Shown here: piece after piece, positions 10,956 through 21,871 of the stretch
How positions within the stretch are numbered: position 1 is the stretch's first letter
Layout: every line of letters begins with the position of its first letter
Source of the DNA: Cordylochernes scorpioides
Lineage: Eukaryota; Arthropoda; Arachnida; Pseudoscorpiones; Chernetidae
DNA: 64,000 bases
Direction: 5' to 3'
Assembly (NCBI GenBank): GCA_030710605.1
Contig: CP092865.1
Coordinates: 140,132,005-140,196,004, forward strand
The notes under the pieces: model-generated
What the model was told of the DNA's origin: nothing
The model's input: only the letters and a program-made list of their open reading frames with translations
The model's database searches: none
Made by a program: the position numbers and the translations under genes

Positions 10956-11055
10956 NNNNNNNNNNNNNNNNNNNNNNNNNNNNNNNNNNNNNNNNNNNNN
11001 NNNNNNNNNNNNNNNNNNNNNNNNNNNNNNNNNNNNNNNNNNNNNNNNNNNNNNN
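10956..11055. other. Assembly gap, 100 N
   Basis: Exactly 100 N, the conventional placeholder for a gap of unknown size. It falls where the 3-kb repeat copy ends. Confidence 0.99.
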
Positions 11056-12029
11056 CTCAGTTAAACCAGAAGTCAAAAGTGTTTGGACTTTGTTCTCCGT
11101 TATTGCTGTGATTAACGCAACCAAAGTTTAAACTTAATCTAAATGTAACTAGCATATAAAGTGGGAAAAATCTTTAAATTTCTAATGCTTTAATTATAAA
11201 TTTAAAAAAGTACGTTTGAACAAGGGATTGGGGAATTTAAAAAAAAATTAAATAGAGAATATTGTGAGAAAGAGCATTTTCTGATCGTGCTACTAAAATT
11301 TGCTGATGGTTTGTACCATCTATCGGAATAAATATCAGCTAATCGTTGATTTTTTAATTATTCCTAGAATTGGCCAAATACCGTTTCTTGATTAAATCAA
11401 GAAAAGCTAACCACGTACGTGTTTCGGGCTGTTGGCCCTTATTAGCGTGGTGCAAACTGTACCTCAACGACCAAAAAAGGTGGTCTTTGGGATATCTTGA
11501 AAAACCGTGAAACAGATATTTAGGCCGGAAGGGCGTGAGAACATATTGTGGTAGAGTTGAATAGGGGAATTTTGAAGATGATTTTGATTATAATCCTAAC
11601 ATGTCAGGAAAGAATGTTCAGGCTGCAACAAGCTATAATCCGACACTAGTTAAAATTCCAAGTCCACACGTGGTGCAAGCGATAAACTTCCTGCAAGCAT
11701 TGCCCGTTGGCAGGGATCAAGGGAAGGTGCTACAAAGCAGGAGTTCCATTGAGTTGAAAGTAGCAAAAAAAAAAAAAAGCAGAAGAACGCGGAGGTAAAA
11801 ATGGCGGCACAACGGAACGTACCTATTCCAGCGAGGGTGTCACGTGGTTGGCACGCCTTAGCAACGTGACGTCACTGTCGGCAGGCGACTTCCGCCAGCG
11901 TGCCCGAGTCACTTATACGGAACGGTACAGCACTCACGTTGATGGATTAAAGAGATTGATCAGAAATAGAAGAAATCTTTGCCTTCACAGATGTCGTAGA
12001 ATGGTGTAACCAAAGTATCGTTATGTTGC
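11056..12029. other. No confident gene
   Basis: AT-rich at first. At 11400-11450 there is a short imperfect inverted repeat of the type CCACG...CGTGG around a CGTGTTTCGGGCTG motif. A 65-codon frame at 11601-11798 ends in an Lys-rich stretch created by a 13-A run and is not convincing. 11860-11960 is GC-richer than its surroundings. Confidence 0.35.
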
Positions 12030-12320
12030 TTGCAAATAACTAACACACTTTGTAAGGATCTTAAGCAATCTTCATTTTCACATCAATCCATCTTACGTTC
12101 CACAAGAAACCTCATCAGAGAGGCCTTCAACATCATCGGGCGGCCCCCTGACCTGCAGGCTTGGATCTTCGGCGGGTCCGGCCTTGAGGACAACGCCCTG
12201 ACCATCCTGGCGTCGGCAAAGCTGCGCGTCTATCGCCACTTTGGAGTGGAGGACCCGCTCATCGCCTGGACGAGGACTCTCGTGCGCAGGGGATGCCTTC
12301 CTTCATCCTCCATCATTTAA
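12030..12320 (+). CDS. Unrecognised ORF with ~65-aa domain (copy 1)
   Basis: The last ~65 residues (from about 12111) follow a pattern REAFxII...LQxWIF...LxDxALxILASxKxRxY...WxRTLxRRG, shared with the minus-strand ORF at 12712-12957. The coding part is GC-rich against AT-rich flanks. It ends at a TAA at 12318-12320, followed by AATAAA near 12408 and an A-run at 12430-12440, so it may be the 3' end of a real transcript or a retrocopy with a poly(A) tail. I do not recognise the family. The N-terminal residues before RNLIREAF look unconserved, so the true exon start may be internal. Confidence 0.4.
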   Translation: MQITNTLCKDLKQSSFSHQSILRSTRNLIREAFNIIGRPPDLQAWIFGGSGLEDNALTILASAKLRVYRHFGVEDPLIAWTRTLVRRGCLPSSSII

Positions 12321-12472
12321 TTTTCTTTTGTATATATTTTTCAATTTCTTTTCTTTAAACTGTTGTTTCTACCGCTTTTATTGAGCTTGCAAAATTGTCG
12401 AGATGACAATAAATATGTTTTAATTGTCAAAAAAAAAAAATTGTCTCATGTAAACAAAGCAATTGATTAAGA

Positions 12473-12668
12473 TTCGAAACTATTATAGACGCGTATGATT
12501 CTTTTTAAAAATAAACAATTTCTATTGTCCTTACTGCAATGGAAAAAAAATAATGGAAAATTATCCATTGCAGTAAGGACAGTAGAAATTGTTTATTTTT
12601 AAAAAGAATCATAGGCGCCTATAATAGTTTCGTATTTTGATAACAGATGGCGCGCTAATGCATCATAA
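12473..12668. mobile_element. Foldback MITE, family M1b (copy at 12.5 kb)
   Basis: Long palindrome with arms starting ATTCGAAACTATTATAG and an inner CCTTACTGCAATGG. The right end extends into the AACAGATGGCGCGCTAATGC terminus also seen at 42.5-42.7 kb. The loop is only a few bases. Confidence 0.8.
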
Positions 12669-12711
12669 TAAAAAATCAATTGATAATTTAAACATCTTTA
12701 TCGACTTCTAA

Positions 12712-12957
12712 TCAAAAGTTACAAGATAAAAATGGGAATATACAGTAATTACAAATGAAGGAGGTTCCCCGCCTTGAGAGAGTCCTCCTCCAGACAGAGA
12801 GAAGGTCTTCTGGAACACTCTTCAGTTCCACGTCGAGGAAGTACTTGTAAATTCGAGTCTTGGAAGACGCCAGGATGGCCAGGGCGTCATCATCCAGGCC
12901 GTAGCTGAAGATCCAGCCTTGCAGGCTGCTGGATAATGGTAAAGGCCTCCCGGACAC
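12712..12957 (-). CDS. Unrecognised ORF with ~65-aa domain (copy 2)
   Basis: Shares LQxWIF, ALAILASSKTRIYKYF and WRRTLSRRG with the 12030-12320 ORF, about half identical over the domain. Upstream, the conserved REAF(N/T)II lies in another frame, so a 1-nt shift (or a splice site) separates it. The two copies point at each other with the MITE at 12473-12668 between them. No function recognised. Confidence 0.35.
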   Translation of the reverse strand: MSGRPLPLSSSLQGWIFSYGLDDDALAILASSKTRIYKYFLDVELKSVPEDLLSVWRRTLSRRGTSFICNYCIFPFLSCNF

Positions 12958-13099
12958 TTACGGACATCAGAGACTTAAGAGCTCTTTAAACCACTATGCA
13001 AATATTCCTCTTCTTCTTTTGAATCTTAATGCCATTCAAGCAATATCATATTTGTATATAATTCTACCCTCCTTGTTGATGTCGCAGGGTGGCTGCTAG

Positions 13100-13201
13100 G
13101 TGACGGCGACCCTCAACTGGATGGTCCGCATGAGCTCGGAGCTGGAGAACGACATCGTGGCTGTCGAGAGGATCCTGGAGTACCATATGTTGCCCATTGA
13201 G
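13100..13201 (+). CDS. Stray ABCC exon (identical copy of 61906-62007)
   Basis: 102 bp with an AG acceptor (GCTAG) before it and GTGAGG donor after it, encoding the 34 residues from VTATLNW to LPIE. This is the end of transmembrane domain 2 and linker of an MRP-type transporter. By eye the exon is identical to the one at 61906-62007 but on the opposite strand, while the following intron sequence shows substitutions and indels. Neighbouring exons are not found nearby, so this is either a dispersed exon duplicate or part of a second ABCC gene lost in the gap. Confidence 0.75.
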
Positions 13202-13254
13202 GTGAGGAAACTGGTACATTGTGGCTATACATGCTAAAAGATACAAGTTTCTTA

Positions 13255-13560
13255 AGTTTTGTCCATGAGTGTGATTCTACTGCCCTAAAATGTTAATAGT
13301 TTGATCAAATACCATAACCAAGATTCCACCTTTCAGTGTCGGGTATAAAAGCAGAATCGTCCAATACAATAGAAGAGCTCTACAAAGCTATACGGCAGAT
13401 TAAACTGACTAATCAGCTTGGAAAGTTCAGCACTGTGAGTCAGGTCCTCCCATTATTTTTCCATCGTAGTAATTAACAGTTGGACGTTTTTTTATTTGAA
13501 AAGAAAAAAATCGCGCTCCCTAATGGTTCTATTTCTTGAATATAGATGACGCGTTATTGC
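13255..13560. mobile_element. Degraded M1-type MITE in ABCC-like intron
   Basis: Intron sequence after the stray exon matches 61620-61860 (reversed) and includes remnants of the M1 centre (TTAAACTGAC..., GTCAGGTCCTCCCATT). Confidence 0.55.
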
Positions 13561-13929
13561 CATGTGTTTTATATCACAAAGGCAGTTTCAATCAATCAGA
13601 ATGCTGCAGTGGTAATTGTAACGGCCAGTATCAAGTGGTGTAGACTGCACCATCTTCGAAACCTCTCCTCTAAAGCAGGGAGCTTTCAACATATTTTCCA
13701 CTAACGCCAAAAACTTCAAACTTTTATAGATTTTTGACGCTGATATGAAGGAATTGTGACGAAACATGCGATTTAAATAGATTGAAAAGTTTTATTTTAA
13801 TCTTTACATCAATCTTCGCAACTTTTAACAAATTTAAGTAATTTACTAAGGAATTGCGCTCTGATCCATATACGCTGAATATATAAGAACAGATTCTCTT
13901 CGGAAAGATGGCAGGAATCCAGCTTTATT
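13561..13929. other. No gene seen
   Basis: AT-rich, no conserved frame or repeat recognised on either strand. Confidence 0.4.
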
Positions 13930-14815
13930 ATAGTTTAGTGTTACAGTAGAACAACCTCCATGAGAGAACACTCACGCTAGAGGACAACTCTCTACAAAGG
14001 ACAGTTTTCATTGTCAATACAGTAGAACTTCCACACACACATGAGAGAACACTCATGCTAGAGGACACCTCTCTACAAAGGACAGTTTTCATCACCAATA
14101 AAGTAGAGATTCCATGAGAGGACACTCACGCTAGAAGACAACTCTCTACAAATGACAGTTTTCATTGCCAATACAGTAGAGCAACCTCCATGAGAGAGCA
14201 CTAACCCTAGAAGACAACTCTCTACAAAGAATAGTTTTCATCGCCATTACAGTAGAACCTCCATGAGGGAACACTCACGCTAAAGAATAACTCTCTACAA
14301 AGAACAATTTTCATCGCCATTACAGTAGAACAATCTCCATGAGAGGACACTCACGCTAGAGGACAACTCTCTACAAAGAACAGTTTTCATCACCAATATA
14401 GTAGAACTTCCATGAGAGGACACTCACGTTAGAAGACAACCCTCTACAAAGAACAGTTTTCATTACCATTACAGTAGAACCTCCATGAGAGTACACTCAC
14501 ATTAGAAGACAACTCTCTACAAAGGACAGTTTTCATCACCAAATCATCGCCAATATATTAGAACCTCCATGAGAGGACACTTACGCTAGAGGACACCTCT
14601 CTACAAAGGACAGTTTTCATCACCAATAAAGTAAAAATTCCATGAGAGGACACTCACAGCATAGGACAACTCTCTACAAAGGATAGTTTTTATTCCCAAA
14701 ATAATTATTTTTACTTTTTAGCAACTCTCCGGTAAGAAGACACCTCTCTCTAAAGGACACTTTGGCACTGTAACTAGGTGTCTCTTACGGAGAGGTTCTA
14801 CTGTATATTTTATAT
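13930..14815. repeat. 72-77-bp satellite array ending in a TIR
   Basis: About eleven direct units built on CAGTAGAACCTCCATGAGAG and CTCTCTACAAAGGACAGTTT. Landmark TGAGAG recurs at 13961, 14042, 14114, 14191, 14263, 14340 and 14413. The right end (near 14785-14808) is an inverted form, GAGAGGTTCTACTGTA, so the array lies between inverted termini like those of pogo/Tc1-type elements. Confidence 0.85.
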
Positions 14816-15240
14816 TTGATAAATGTTTGTTTCTAGGTTTAGGTGTATTGTGAATGTGTGTTTTTGATTGCATTAGTGAATGTGTTTTTCTGAATGCGTT
14901 TTTTTTTGTGGTTTATGCGTGTATTGATATGGACGTCTGTTTGTGAATGTACGTATTTCTTTGGATGCATATTTGTATATATAACTATTTGTATGAATTT
15001 TGTATATATTTTTTCAATTTGCGCCAGTCGAAGAGCGTTTTCGGTTGAAAGCTAGCATGTTTAATTAAAAAAAAACCTGTGCATGTGCAAGTTTGTGCCT
15101 GTTTGTGTGTATGTTTGTGTGAATTTATGCATGTGTTTGTGGGAGTATGGACGTATTTGTGTGCATATGTAGGTTTGTGTGAGCTGTGTGTTTTTACAAG
15201 TTTATGTATGTATATGTGAAAAAAATATTTAAAAAATAAA
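14816..15240 (+). repeat. GT-rich imperfect simple repeat
   Basis: Degenerate TGTGTTTGTG/TGTATGT sequence. It resumes at 29185-29330 beyond the nested insertions, showing the two were contiguous. Confidence 0.7.
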
Positions 15241-15267
15241 ATAATAAAAAAGGTCAGGTGTTGGTAT

Positions 15268-15417
15268 TAAAATTAAAAAATACATATCCTGACCACGAGC
15301 ACATGAGCTTTTTAGATGGCAGAGCGCCATCTAGTGGAACAGAAATCAACTAAACATTGATTTAGCCTGTTCCCTGATATTTTGCCAACCCATTTTTTAA
15401 AATAAAAAGCTCATGTT
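15268..15417. mobile_element. MITE hosting the nest (left part)
   Basis: Inverted ends: CATATCCTGACCACGAG here and its reverse complement CTCGTGGTCAGGATATG at 29156-29172, followed inward by CATGAGCTTTTTA. The element was split by gypsy-A; its remainder is at 29152-29190. Confidence 0.65.
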
Positions 15418-15579
15418 TGTAACGGCTGCTGGATTCATTCTGGATTCATTGATTTCAAAGAAATGAAGACAATGAACTCTGCAGAAACTATTGAATCTCT
15501 TAAAAAATGGTTTAGCGTACATGGAATTCCAAGTACTTCTTGCTGATTAACGTCAACCAACAAATACGAGGACGTTACA
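15418..15579 (+). repeat. Chimeric 5' LTR of gypsy-A
   Basis: Only 162 bp against 233 bp for the 3' LTR. The first 15 bp and the last ~49 bp match the 3' LTR. Between them, 15440-15530 matches 28045-28135, part of this element's own integrase gene, with CTGGATTCATT duplicated at the left junction and TTCC shared at the right junction. Confidence 0.9.
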
Positions 15580-15785
15580 TGGTGGCAGCGGCAGCGGCGC
15601 TTGTAAACAACACCACGTGGTAAGAACAATTTATTAATTTCCAATTTCTTAAAGTATTTCAGAACATCTCTAATTGCATGTTCAAATAAAATTCAAATTG
15701 CATAAGAATATATACAAAAATAATTTAATTTACAAGCAAGAAGAAATAAGTGTATTTTTAGAAAAAAAATTACAATAACAACAAC

Positions 15786-15860
15786 ATGGCGGAAAATGCT
15801 ATTCGACCTCCAAAACAAATAGGCCTAAACGAACTAAACAAAGAGGACTGGGAATCTTGG
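15786..15860 (+). pseudogene. Gypsy-A gag, 5' part
   Basis: ATG at 15786 opens a frame (MAENAIRPPK...EDWESW) that is interrupted exactly at the BEL-1 insertion and resumes at 25189 with LESFEWYE. Confidence 0.8.
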
Positions 15861-16152
15861 TGAATCGAATTGGCTTTGGCCTCCTGGCACTAAGGAGGAA
15901 TCACCGCCTATTCTTATTTTACCGCTGGTTTTAATTCTATGCTTCTTGACTCAGCGAGCTAATTATAGCTCCTTCAAACTTGAAGGACTGTGGTTGTCTT
16001 GTCTCACCAACTCTAATGACTCAACCACGTATACTTTAATAACTCACTTTGTTTTCTAAAATCAAGATTATATACATTTCTAAAATTTACATAATTTAAC
16101 AATAATTAACAAAAGTAAATTCTAACAATTTTGCATATTTAAGGCTGGAACA
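15861..16152 (-). repeat. BEL-1 LTR (3' in element orientation)
   Basis: 292 bp, reads TGTTCCAGCC...CGATTCA on the minus strand. Confidence 0.9.
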
Positions 16153-16762
16153 TACTCCCCCCGGCCGCTGAACCCTGGTTCAGATTTGAAGGGAAGCGGA
16201 GCCAACTTCGTAATAGGTCGTAGGTAGACTCCGGTAGCAGCCCGAACATGGGCAACTCGCACCTTCTGGTCAGAGCCCGGATATACCTCGAGGATCCTGG
16301 CCAGACGCCACTGTAGAGGTGGAAGGTTATCTTCTTTTATTAGCACTAACTGATTAGGCTTCAAATTGTCTTGTGACAACCTCCATTTATTTCTCTGTTG
16401 CAAAGAGTTAATGTACTCTCTTGTCCATCTTGACCAGAAAGAGTTCCTCAGACCTTGTACCATATTCCATCTTGACCGTAAATCTACTCTCTCATAATTT
16501 TGCAATCCTGGGTCCTCAATCAGAGGGGAGCCAATCAAGAAATGTCCCGGAGTCAAAGCTCGAAGATCGTTAGGGTCGGGACTTAACTCTACTAACGGTC
16601 TGGAATTAAGGCAAGCCTCAACTTGACAGAGTATTGTGATGAATTCCTCAATATTTAAAAGTGATGACTTTATTACCTTGCTCAGATGACCCTTTAAGCA
16701 TTTGATGTTTGCCTCCCAAAGTCCTCCAAAGTGTGGAGCTGATGGAGGAATGAAATGCCACT
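16122..16762 (-). pseudogene. BEL-1 integrase C-terminal part
   Basis: Minus-strand frame from about 16762 down to 16122 with features of the BEL/Pao integrase end: PHFGGLWEA, EACLNSRPL, LTPGHFLIG, then the DUF5641-like tail with WRLARILEVYPG and VRVAHVRAATG. It is continuous apart from a frame change where it meets the RT ORF near 16765. It overlaps the LTR start by 31 bp. Confidence 0.8.
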
Positions 16763-18391
16763 CTATAAACTCTCTTCTGCTAAAAAGTCTTTAGTCTCCT
16801 TTGAATTCATTATTTTATATTGTTTCTTCATGAAGCTTTCGGTTCCTCTGAAGTTCGTTCCATTGTCTGAGTAAATTTTTGATGGATTTCCTCTACGAGA
16901 TATAAACCTCCTGAGAGCTGCAATCATTGATATATGGACTTGTCCATCCAGAAAGACTGTTCTTAAGTAGCACACAGCCGAATAAGCTACACTTGACGCG
17001 TCACAAAATCCGTGGAGTTGAACATCTCGATCCTTTTCACATGCACATACGTATCTTGGGATACTCAAATCCTCTAATTTTAGTAATTCGGCTCTAAAAT
17101 TATTCCACTTTTCCTTGATGTCGTTCGGAATATGCTCATCCCAGCCTGTCCCACCTCTCCATAACTCCTGCATTATTATTTTCAAAGCCACTGTAGTAGG
17201 TGAGAGGAAACCAATTGGATCGAAAATCCTCGCAATATTGGAGAGAAGATCTCTTTTGGTAACAACTTCTTCAGGAAGAGTTATATTAACTCTAAACGTA
17301 TCTTGTACATGATCCCATACAATTCCTAAAATCTTGGATATGGCTCCTTTCTCCAAGTTAATTTTCTTCTCTTCGTTTATTTCCTCGACATGAGACACTA
17401 TCTCGTGGCAATTTGAATTCCACTTTCTTAAGTGAAACCCTCCCTTTTTCATTAAATCTTTTAATTGGTCTATTAGTTCTTTGGTTTCAGCAATCGTTTG
17501 AGCTCCTGTTAGCAGATCATCGACATAGAAATCATTCAAGGTCACCCTAGAAGCTTCAGGATAATTTTGGCCTTCATCTTCTGCTAACTGTTGTAATGTT
17601 CTCATTGCCAAAAATGGAGCCGAAGTTGTACCATAGGTAACAGTCAGTAGTCGATAGTCCACCACAGGCTCTTCTGGCGATGGTCTCCACAATATCCTCT
17701 GATAGTCCGCATCTTCTGGATGAATTCTTATCTGGCGGTACATCTTTTCTATATCAGCAGTTATGGCGACAGGATACGTTCTGAATCTGAGGAGAATGAA
17801 AAATACATCCTGTTGGATTTTTGGTCCCTTGTGCAAAAATTGATTTAAAGAAACATTATTTTCAGATTTAGCTGATGCATCAAACACAACTCTCATTTTT
17901 GTTGTAGTGGATTGCTCTCTAATTACTGGATGATGAGGCATGTAATAGCATCTGCACAATTCTCGCTTCACTTCTGCAATTGGGACCCTTTCCATGTGGT
18001 TTAAGTGTTCATATTCCTTCATGAATCCCCGGTATTGGTAATATAATTTCACATTCTTACACAATTTTCTTTCCAACAAAAGGAATCTTCTTAAAGCTTT
18101 TTCTCTTGATTCACCCAGAAGCGGTCGATGTTGTCTGAATGGCAATTTTACCCAATACCTTCCATGGCTATCTCTGCCATGGTTATTCGAAAATAAACTT
18201 TCACAATCTTCGTCCTGTGTACAAAGATCCGGTGACGGCACAGATTCAGTTTCCCAGAATCTTTTCATTACGAATTCTAGTTCTGGTTCAGATTGTAAAC
18301 TCAGGTTACAGACTTCTGTTTTACTCTCCGATGTTCCCATGAGTTTTCCTAGAAGTACCCAACCTAGTCTTGTATTAATAGCCATTGGCAA
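16763..18391 (-). pseudogene. BEL-1 RT fused by deletion to integrase
   Basis: 542 codons. RT of BEL/Pao type: ITADIEKMYRQI (motif A), YVDD catalytic box, GIVWD...DPIGFLSP connection, then the start of RNase H (HGFCDASS). After GQVHIS it jumps in frame to ALRRFISRRGNPSKIYSDNGTNF, the integrase core around the second catalytic Asp. RNase H remainder, integrase zinc finger and first Asp are missing. Because the join keeps the frame, the truncated protein could have been translated, but stops exist elsewhere in the element. Confidence 0.85.
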
Positions 18392-18553
18392 TCCTTATCC
18401 GAGAGATATAGAGCCATTCAACATAAGTTCAGTGTATATATCTGCTCCCAATATCATATCTATTGGGGCTTGTATGTAGAACTCTGGGTCTGCCAATTTG
18501 AGGTTCTTCAAAGTTGGCCAATTAGGGTCTTTCAACCTGAAGTTCGGAATTTC

Positions 18554-19045
18554 TTAAGTGAGCACTCCCGTGACTACTGCCTCTACCGAGAATTCCTCAG
18601 AATTATTCAGTGGACAAAATGTCACACTTACTGTCGATGAAGAATGCTGCACTGGTATGTTTCCAACCCCTATAATCATCCGATCTGATTTCCTTTGGAC
18701 AAGTCCCAATCTTTCGCAGCATCCTTTTGTTATCATGGTGACTTGGGAACCGCTGTCCAGTAGGGCTCTGCAGGTGCATAACTTTCCGAGTCCATTTTTT
18801 ATCTTGATTCCAGCTGTTGCGAGTAGTACGTGGCTATCATTGCAGTTTGCCTGTTGAGTATTAGTCAAATTGATAGCACTTTCATGTTCCTTCGGAGTTG
18901 TGTTCTCAACTTGGGCCGAAGCGCCTTCCGTGCTCGGTTTATCATAATGAATCATCGTGTGGTGCTTCCCCTTGCATACTTTGCATCGTTGGTTCAGCCT
19001 ACAATTCCATGAGAAATGGCCTTTCCTCAAGCAATTGAAGCACAA
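18554..19045 (-). pseudogene. BEL-1 gag end and protease
   Basis: Resumes BEL-1 coding after BEL-2: a zinc-finger cluster CFNCLRKGHFSWNC...CKVCKGKHHTMIH, then a protease start with ALLDSGSQ (the A17-type DSGS motif). Ends at TAA near 18554; the region down to 18392 continues the protease in broken frames. Confidence 0.8.
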
Positions 19046-19897
19046 TGTTAAAAATAGATAATTTATAATTGTATGCTTTATAGATTTTCCCCTATTATTA
19101 TTATGTATATATATTTTTATTTTATTTTTGTTGCCTCTTTCTCTTAATGGGTGGAAAGGAATAAAGAATGGAAGGAGCAAAATTTGTAAACAAACAAGAC
19201 ATCGCCCCCCCATCCCATGCGCGAGCACCTATGCGCGGTGACGGGGAGAAAAAAGAAGAAAGGACAAACGGCAGCACCGGGGAAATACGAGCTCGGGGGA
19301 AATATGAGCTCCCTGCCTCAGAAGGAATGAGTAACCACGTGTGAATGAAACAAAGAAGAGAACGCGAAGAGCGTCGTTATAGAATTGCGCACCAATTAAG
19401 TGGGTTGCGATATAGTTTCCTGTTAAGGAACAGAAGAATTAATCTGGAAAATTATCTCAAGTGAAGAATTATTTCAAGTGAACTCTTGATCAAATTTATC
19501 GACAGAATTGAAAACAAGATTTATTTTTTTTTACAAAACGGAAGCTTAGATAAGTATTTGCAAACTTTGTTTGAAAAAGATTTTGCCTTTCCACCCCTAG
19601 TTATTTTGCTCTCTACATTATTTGTTTGTATGTAAATTTAACTTGTATCACTTGTTTTGTTTATTCTAATTTTAAATATATCTAACCTTTTGGCCAATTT
19701 GATTATCACCCTTTTTATCTGTTTATTTATTTTTATTGCCCAGTGTCTCATTTTTGATAAGCAAAATAAAATATATATTTAGGCCATTTTTGTTAAATTT
19801 TATTTCTACAACTTGTGCAAACACAACTGGTGAATCTCTATTTTCAATCTGGGTAAGATTGACCTTCCCCACATTTTTTTTTTTCTCAAATTCAACA
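19046..19897 (+). repeat. 5' LTR of BEL-2
   Basis: 852 bp, matched by 22908-23760. Confidence 0.9.
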
Positions 19898-19927
19898 TTT
19901 TTGGTGAGCCGGACGTGATTTCACCTT

Positions 19928-20533
19928 GTGGTGTTTATACAATTTGTGGAGATGGATAAGCTTAAAAGAGAAAGAACTCCCTTAAGGAATACTATCACTC
20001 GTACCACAAATGAAATAAAATCAGGTCTAAGTCTAGAGGAAGTGGATATAATTTTAATAAGGGCCAAATTTGAAAGGTTAACCATTCTTAATGATAGACT
20101 GATATTGATTGATGATAAAATAAAAGAGATCTTATTGGATGATCCGAGGTCCACAGAAGCTCAAATCAATGATGAGATGGAACTATGTGAGACTTATAGC
20201 CTACAAGTAGGAATTGTCGCACAGAAGGTGAAAGAATATGAGTCTAAATTGGCAGCACCCTGTGATGATAAAATGTCACAATCTAGCACTTCAGATGTTA
20301 AAAGACAAATTAAACTTCCAAAATTTGAACTAAAAAAGTATACAGGTGAGCTAGAGGAATGGCTATCATGGTGGAGTCATTTTGAAAAAATACATTTAGA
20401 TGAGTCACTGTCTGATGTTGATAAATTTGAATACTTAATACAATCCATGGTTGTTGGGTCAAAGGCCCACAGACTTGTGACTAGCTTCCCTCTTACCCAA
20501 AAGAATTACAACAAAGTCATTGGAGATTTATAA
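19928..20533 (+). pseudogene. BEL-2 gag, first part
   Basis: Coiled-coil-like N-terminus, then IKLPKFELKKYTGELEEWLSW typical of the DUF1759 Gag of BEL/Pao. The frame stops at a TAA (20531-20533) in GDL*DRF, and homology continues in the same frame after it, so one nonsense mutation splits gag. Confidence 0.85.
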
Positions 20534-21823
20534 GATAGGTTTGGAGACAGAGATATGCTGACTGAGTTGTATGTGCGCAAGCTTTTAAAGTTAGTCATTG
20601 CCAGTGCCAGGTCTGAAAAAAGAACCTTGGCTCAACTTTATGATGATTTGGTTGCACATCTCCATTCTTTGGGATCTCTGGGAGTGGATACTAGGTCTGG
20701 GGGTGGTGCTTTCTTGTACCCGTTGGTGGAGTCAAGTTTGCCACTTGAACTTATCAAAATATGGCAACGTTCCCGTACACCTTTCAAAGAAAGAGATTAC
20801 TCCGAGATTGAAGAGGGAATTGAACATAGTGGGGCTAAAGCTTTTGATAAATTAGAGGGTCTGATAGAATTTTTAAAGCAGGAAGTTAAAAATGCAGAAC
20901 GCATTTCCTTTGTTGCTGAAGGATTTGAACCTTCCCTTCCTCTAAAACAGGGAAAGAGAGAAAATAATCCCCCTAAGATCCACACAGCGTCTGCATTATT
21001 TGTTGGAAAAACCAACTTACCGTGTTTATTTTGTGACAAAGATAACCATCTTAGCCAAAACTGTTTTAAGGCAGCCAAGATGTTGGAATCAGACAGATTA
21101 AAGAGGGTACAGGATGCGAAAATTTGCTTTAAATGCTTGAGAAAGAATCATTTGAAGAAGGATTGTAGATCTTTTGTAAGATGCAAGCGTTGCCAAGGAC
21201 CTCATTTTGAGATAATGTGCAGAGGAACCTCACATAGTCAGGAAAATTTAAATTGGAGGTCAGATAACAGATCTCACAATAGTTTAGCAGAGCAGAATGA
21301 GGGGATCAGTGAGCCTGTAACAGCAATGGCGAATCAAGTATGCACAAATAATATCTCTTTAATGACTCTCATTGTAAAACTTAAAGGGCCGAAACGTTCC
21401 AAAATGGTAAGAGTGCTTTTAGACTCTGGTAGTCAAAAATCTTACATCAGAAGGTCTCTAGCTAAGGAGTTAGACTTACCCAAGGTGGGAGAAGTCAAAT
21501 TGAATAAATTTTTGTTTGGAGGGCAAACCACAGGAGAAAAGGCTCATTCAATATTTTATTTCCAGTTGGACAATGTTGATGAGGGAAAGGCTTTCAAAAT
21601 GGAAGCGTTAGAGGAAACAATAATTTGTGGCAATATTTCACCCGTTGAAACAGGACCCAGGCAATGGGAATTGGATAAGAAAGGAATCACTTTGACCAAG
21701 GTAGACAATAATAAAACTGAAATAGACATCCTAATCGGTGGAGACTATTATGGGCAGCTTCTCACAGGAAAAATTGAACAGCTGGCAGGAGGATTGACCG
21801 CAATTCAAACAGTTCTTGGTTGA
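20534..21823 (+). pseudogene. BEL-2 gag end and protease
   Basis: Continues Gag (YSEIEEGIE...), then zinc fingers CLFCDKDNHLSQNC and CFKCLRKNHLKKDC, and the protease motif VLLDSGSQKSYI. Ends at TGA 21821-21823; the next coding block starts at about 21872. Confidence 0.85.
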
Positions 21824-21871
21824 ACTTTAATAGGTAATACCTCATCAGAGAGACCAGAGACAAGTGCTCAA

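Noticed and set aside
13064-13246. 60-codon minus-strand frame
   Set aside because: Antisense shadow of the stray ABCC exon on the plus strand.
14000-14760. CRISPR-like regular repeat spacing
   Set aside because: Units are contiguous 72-77-bp satellites without unique spacers, in a eukaryotic genome.
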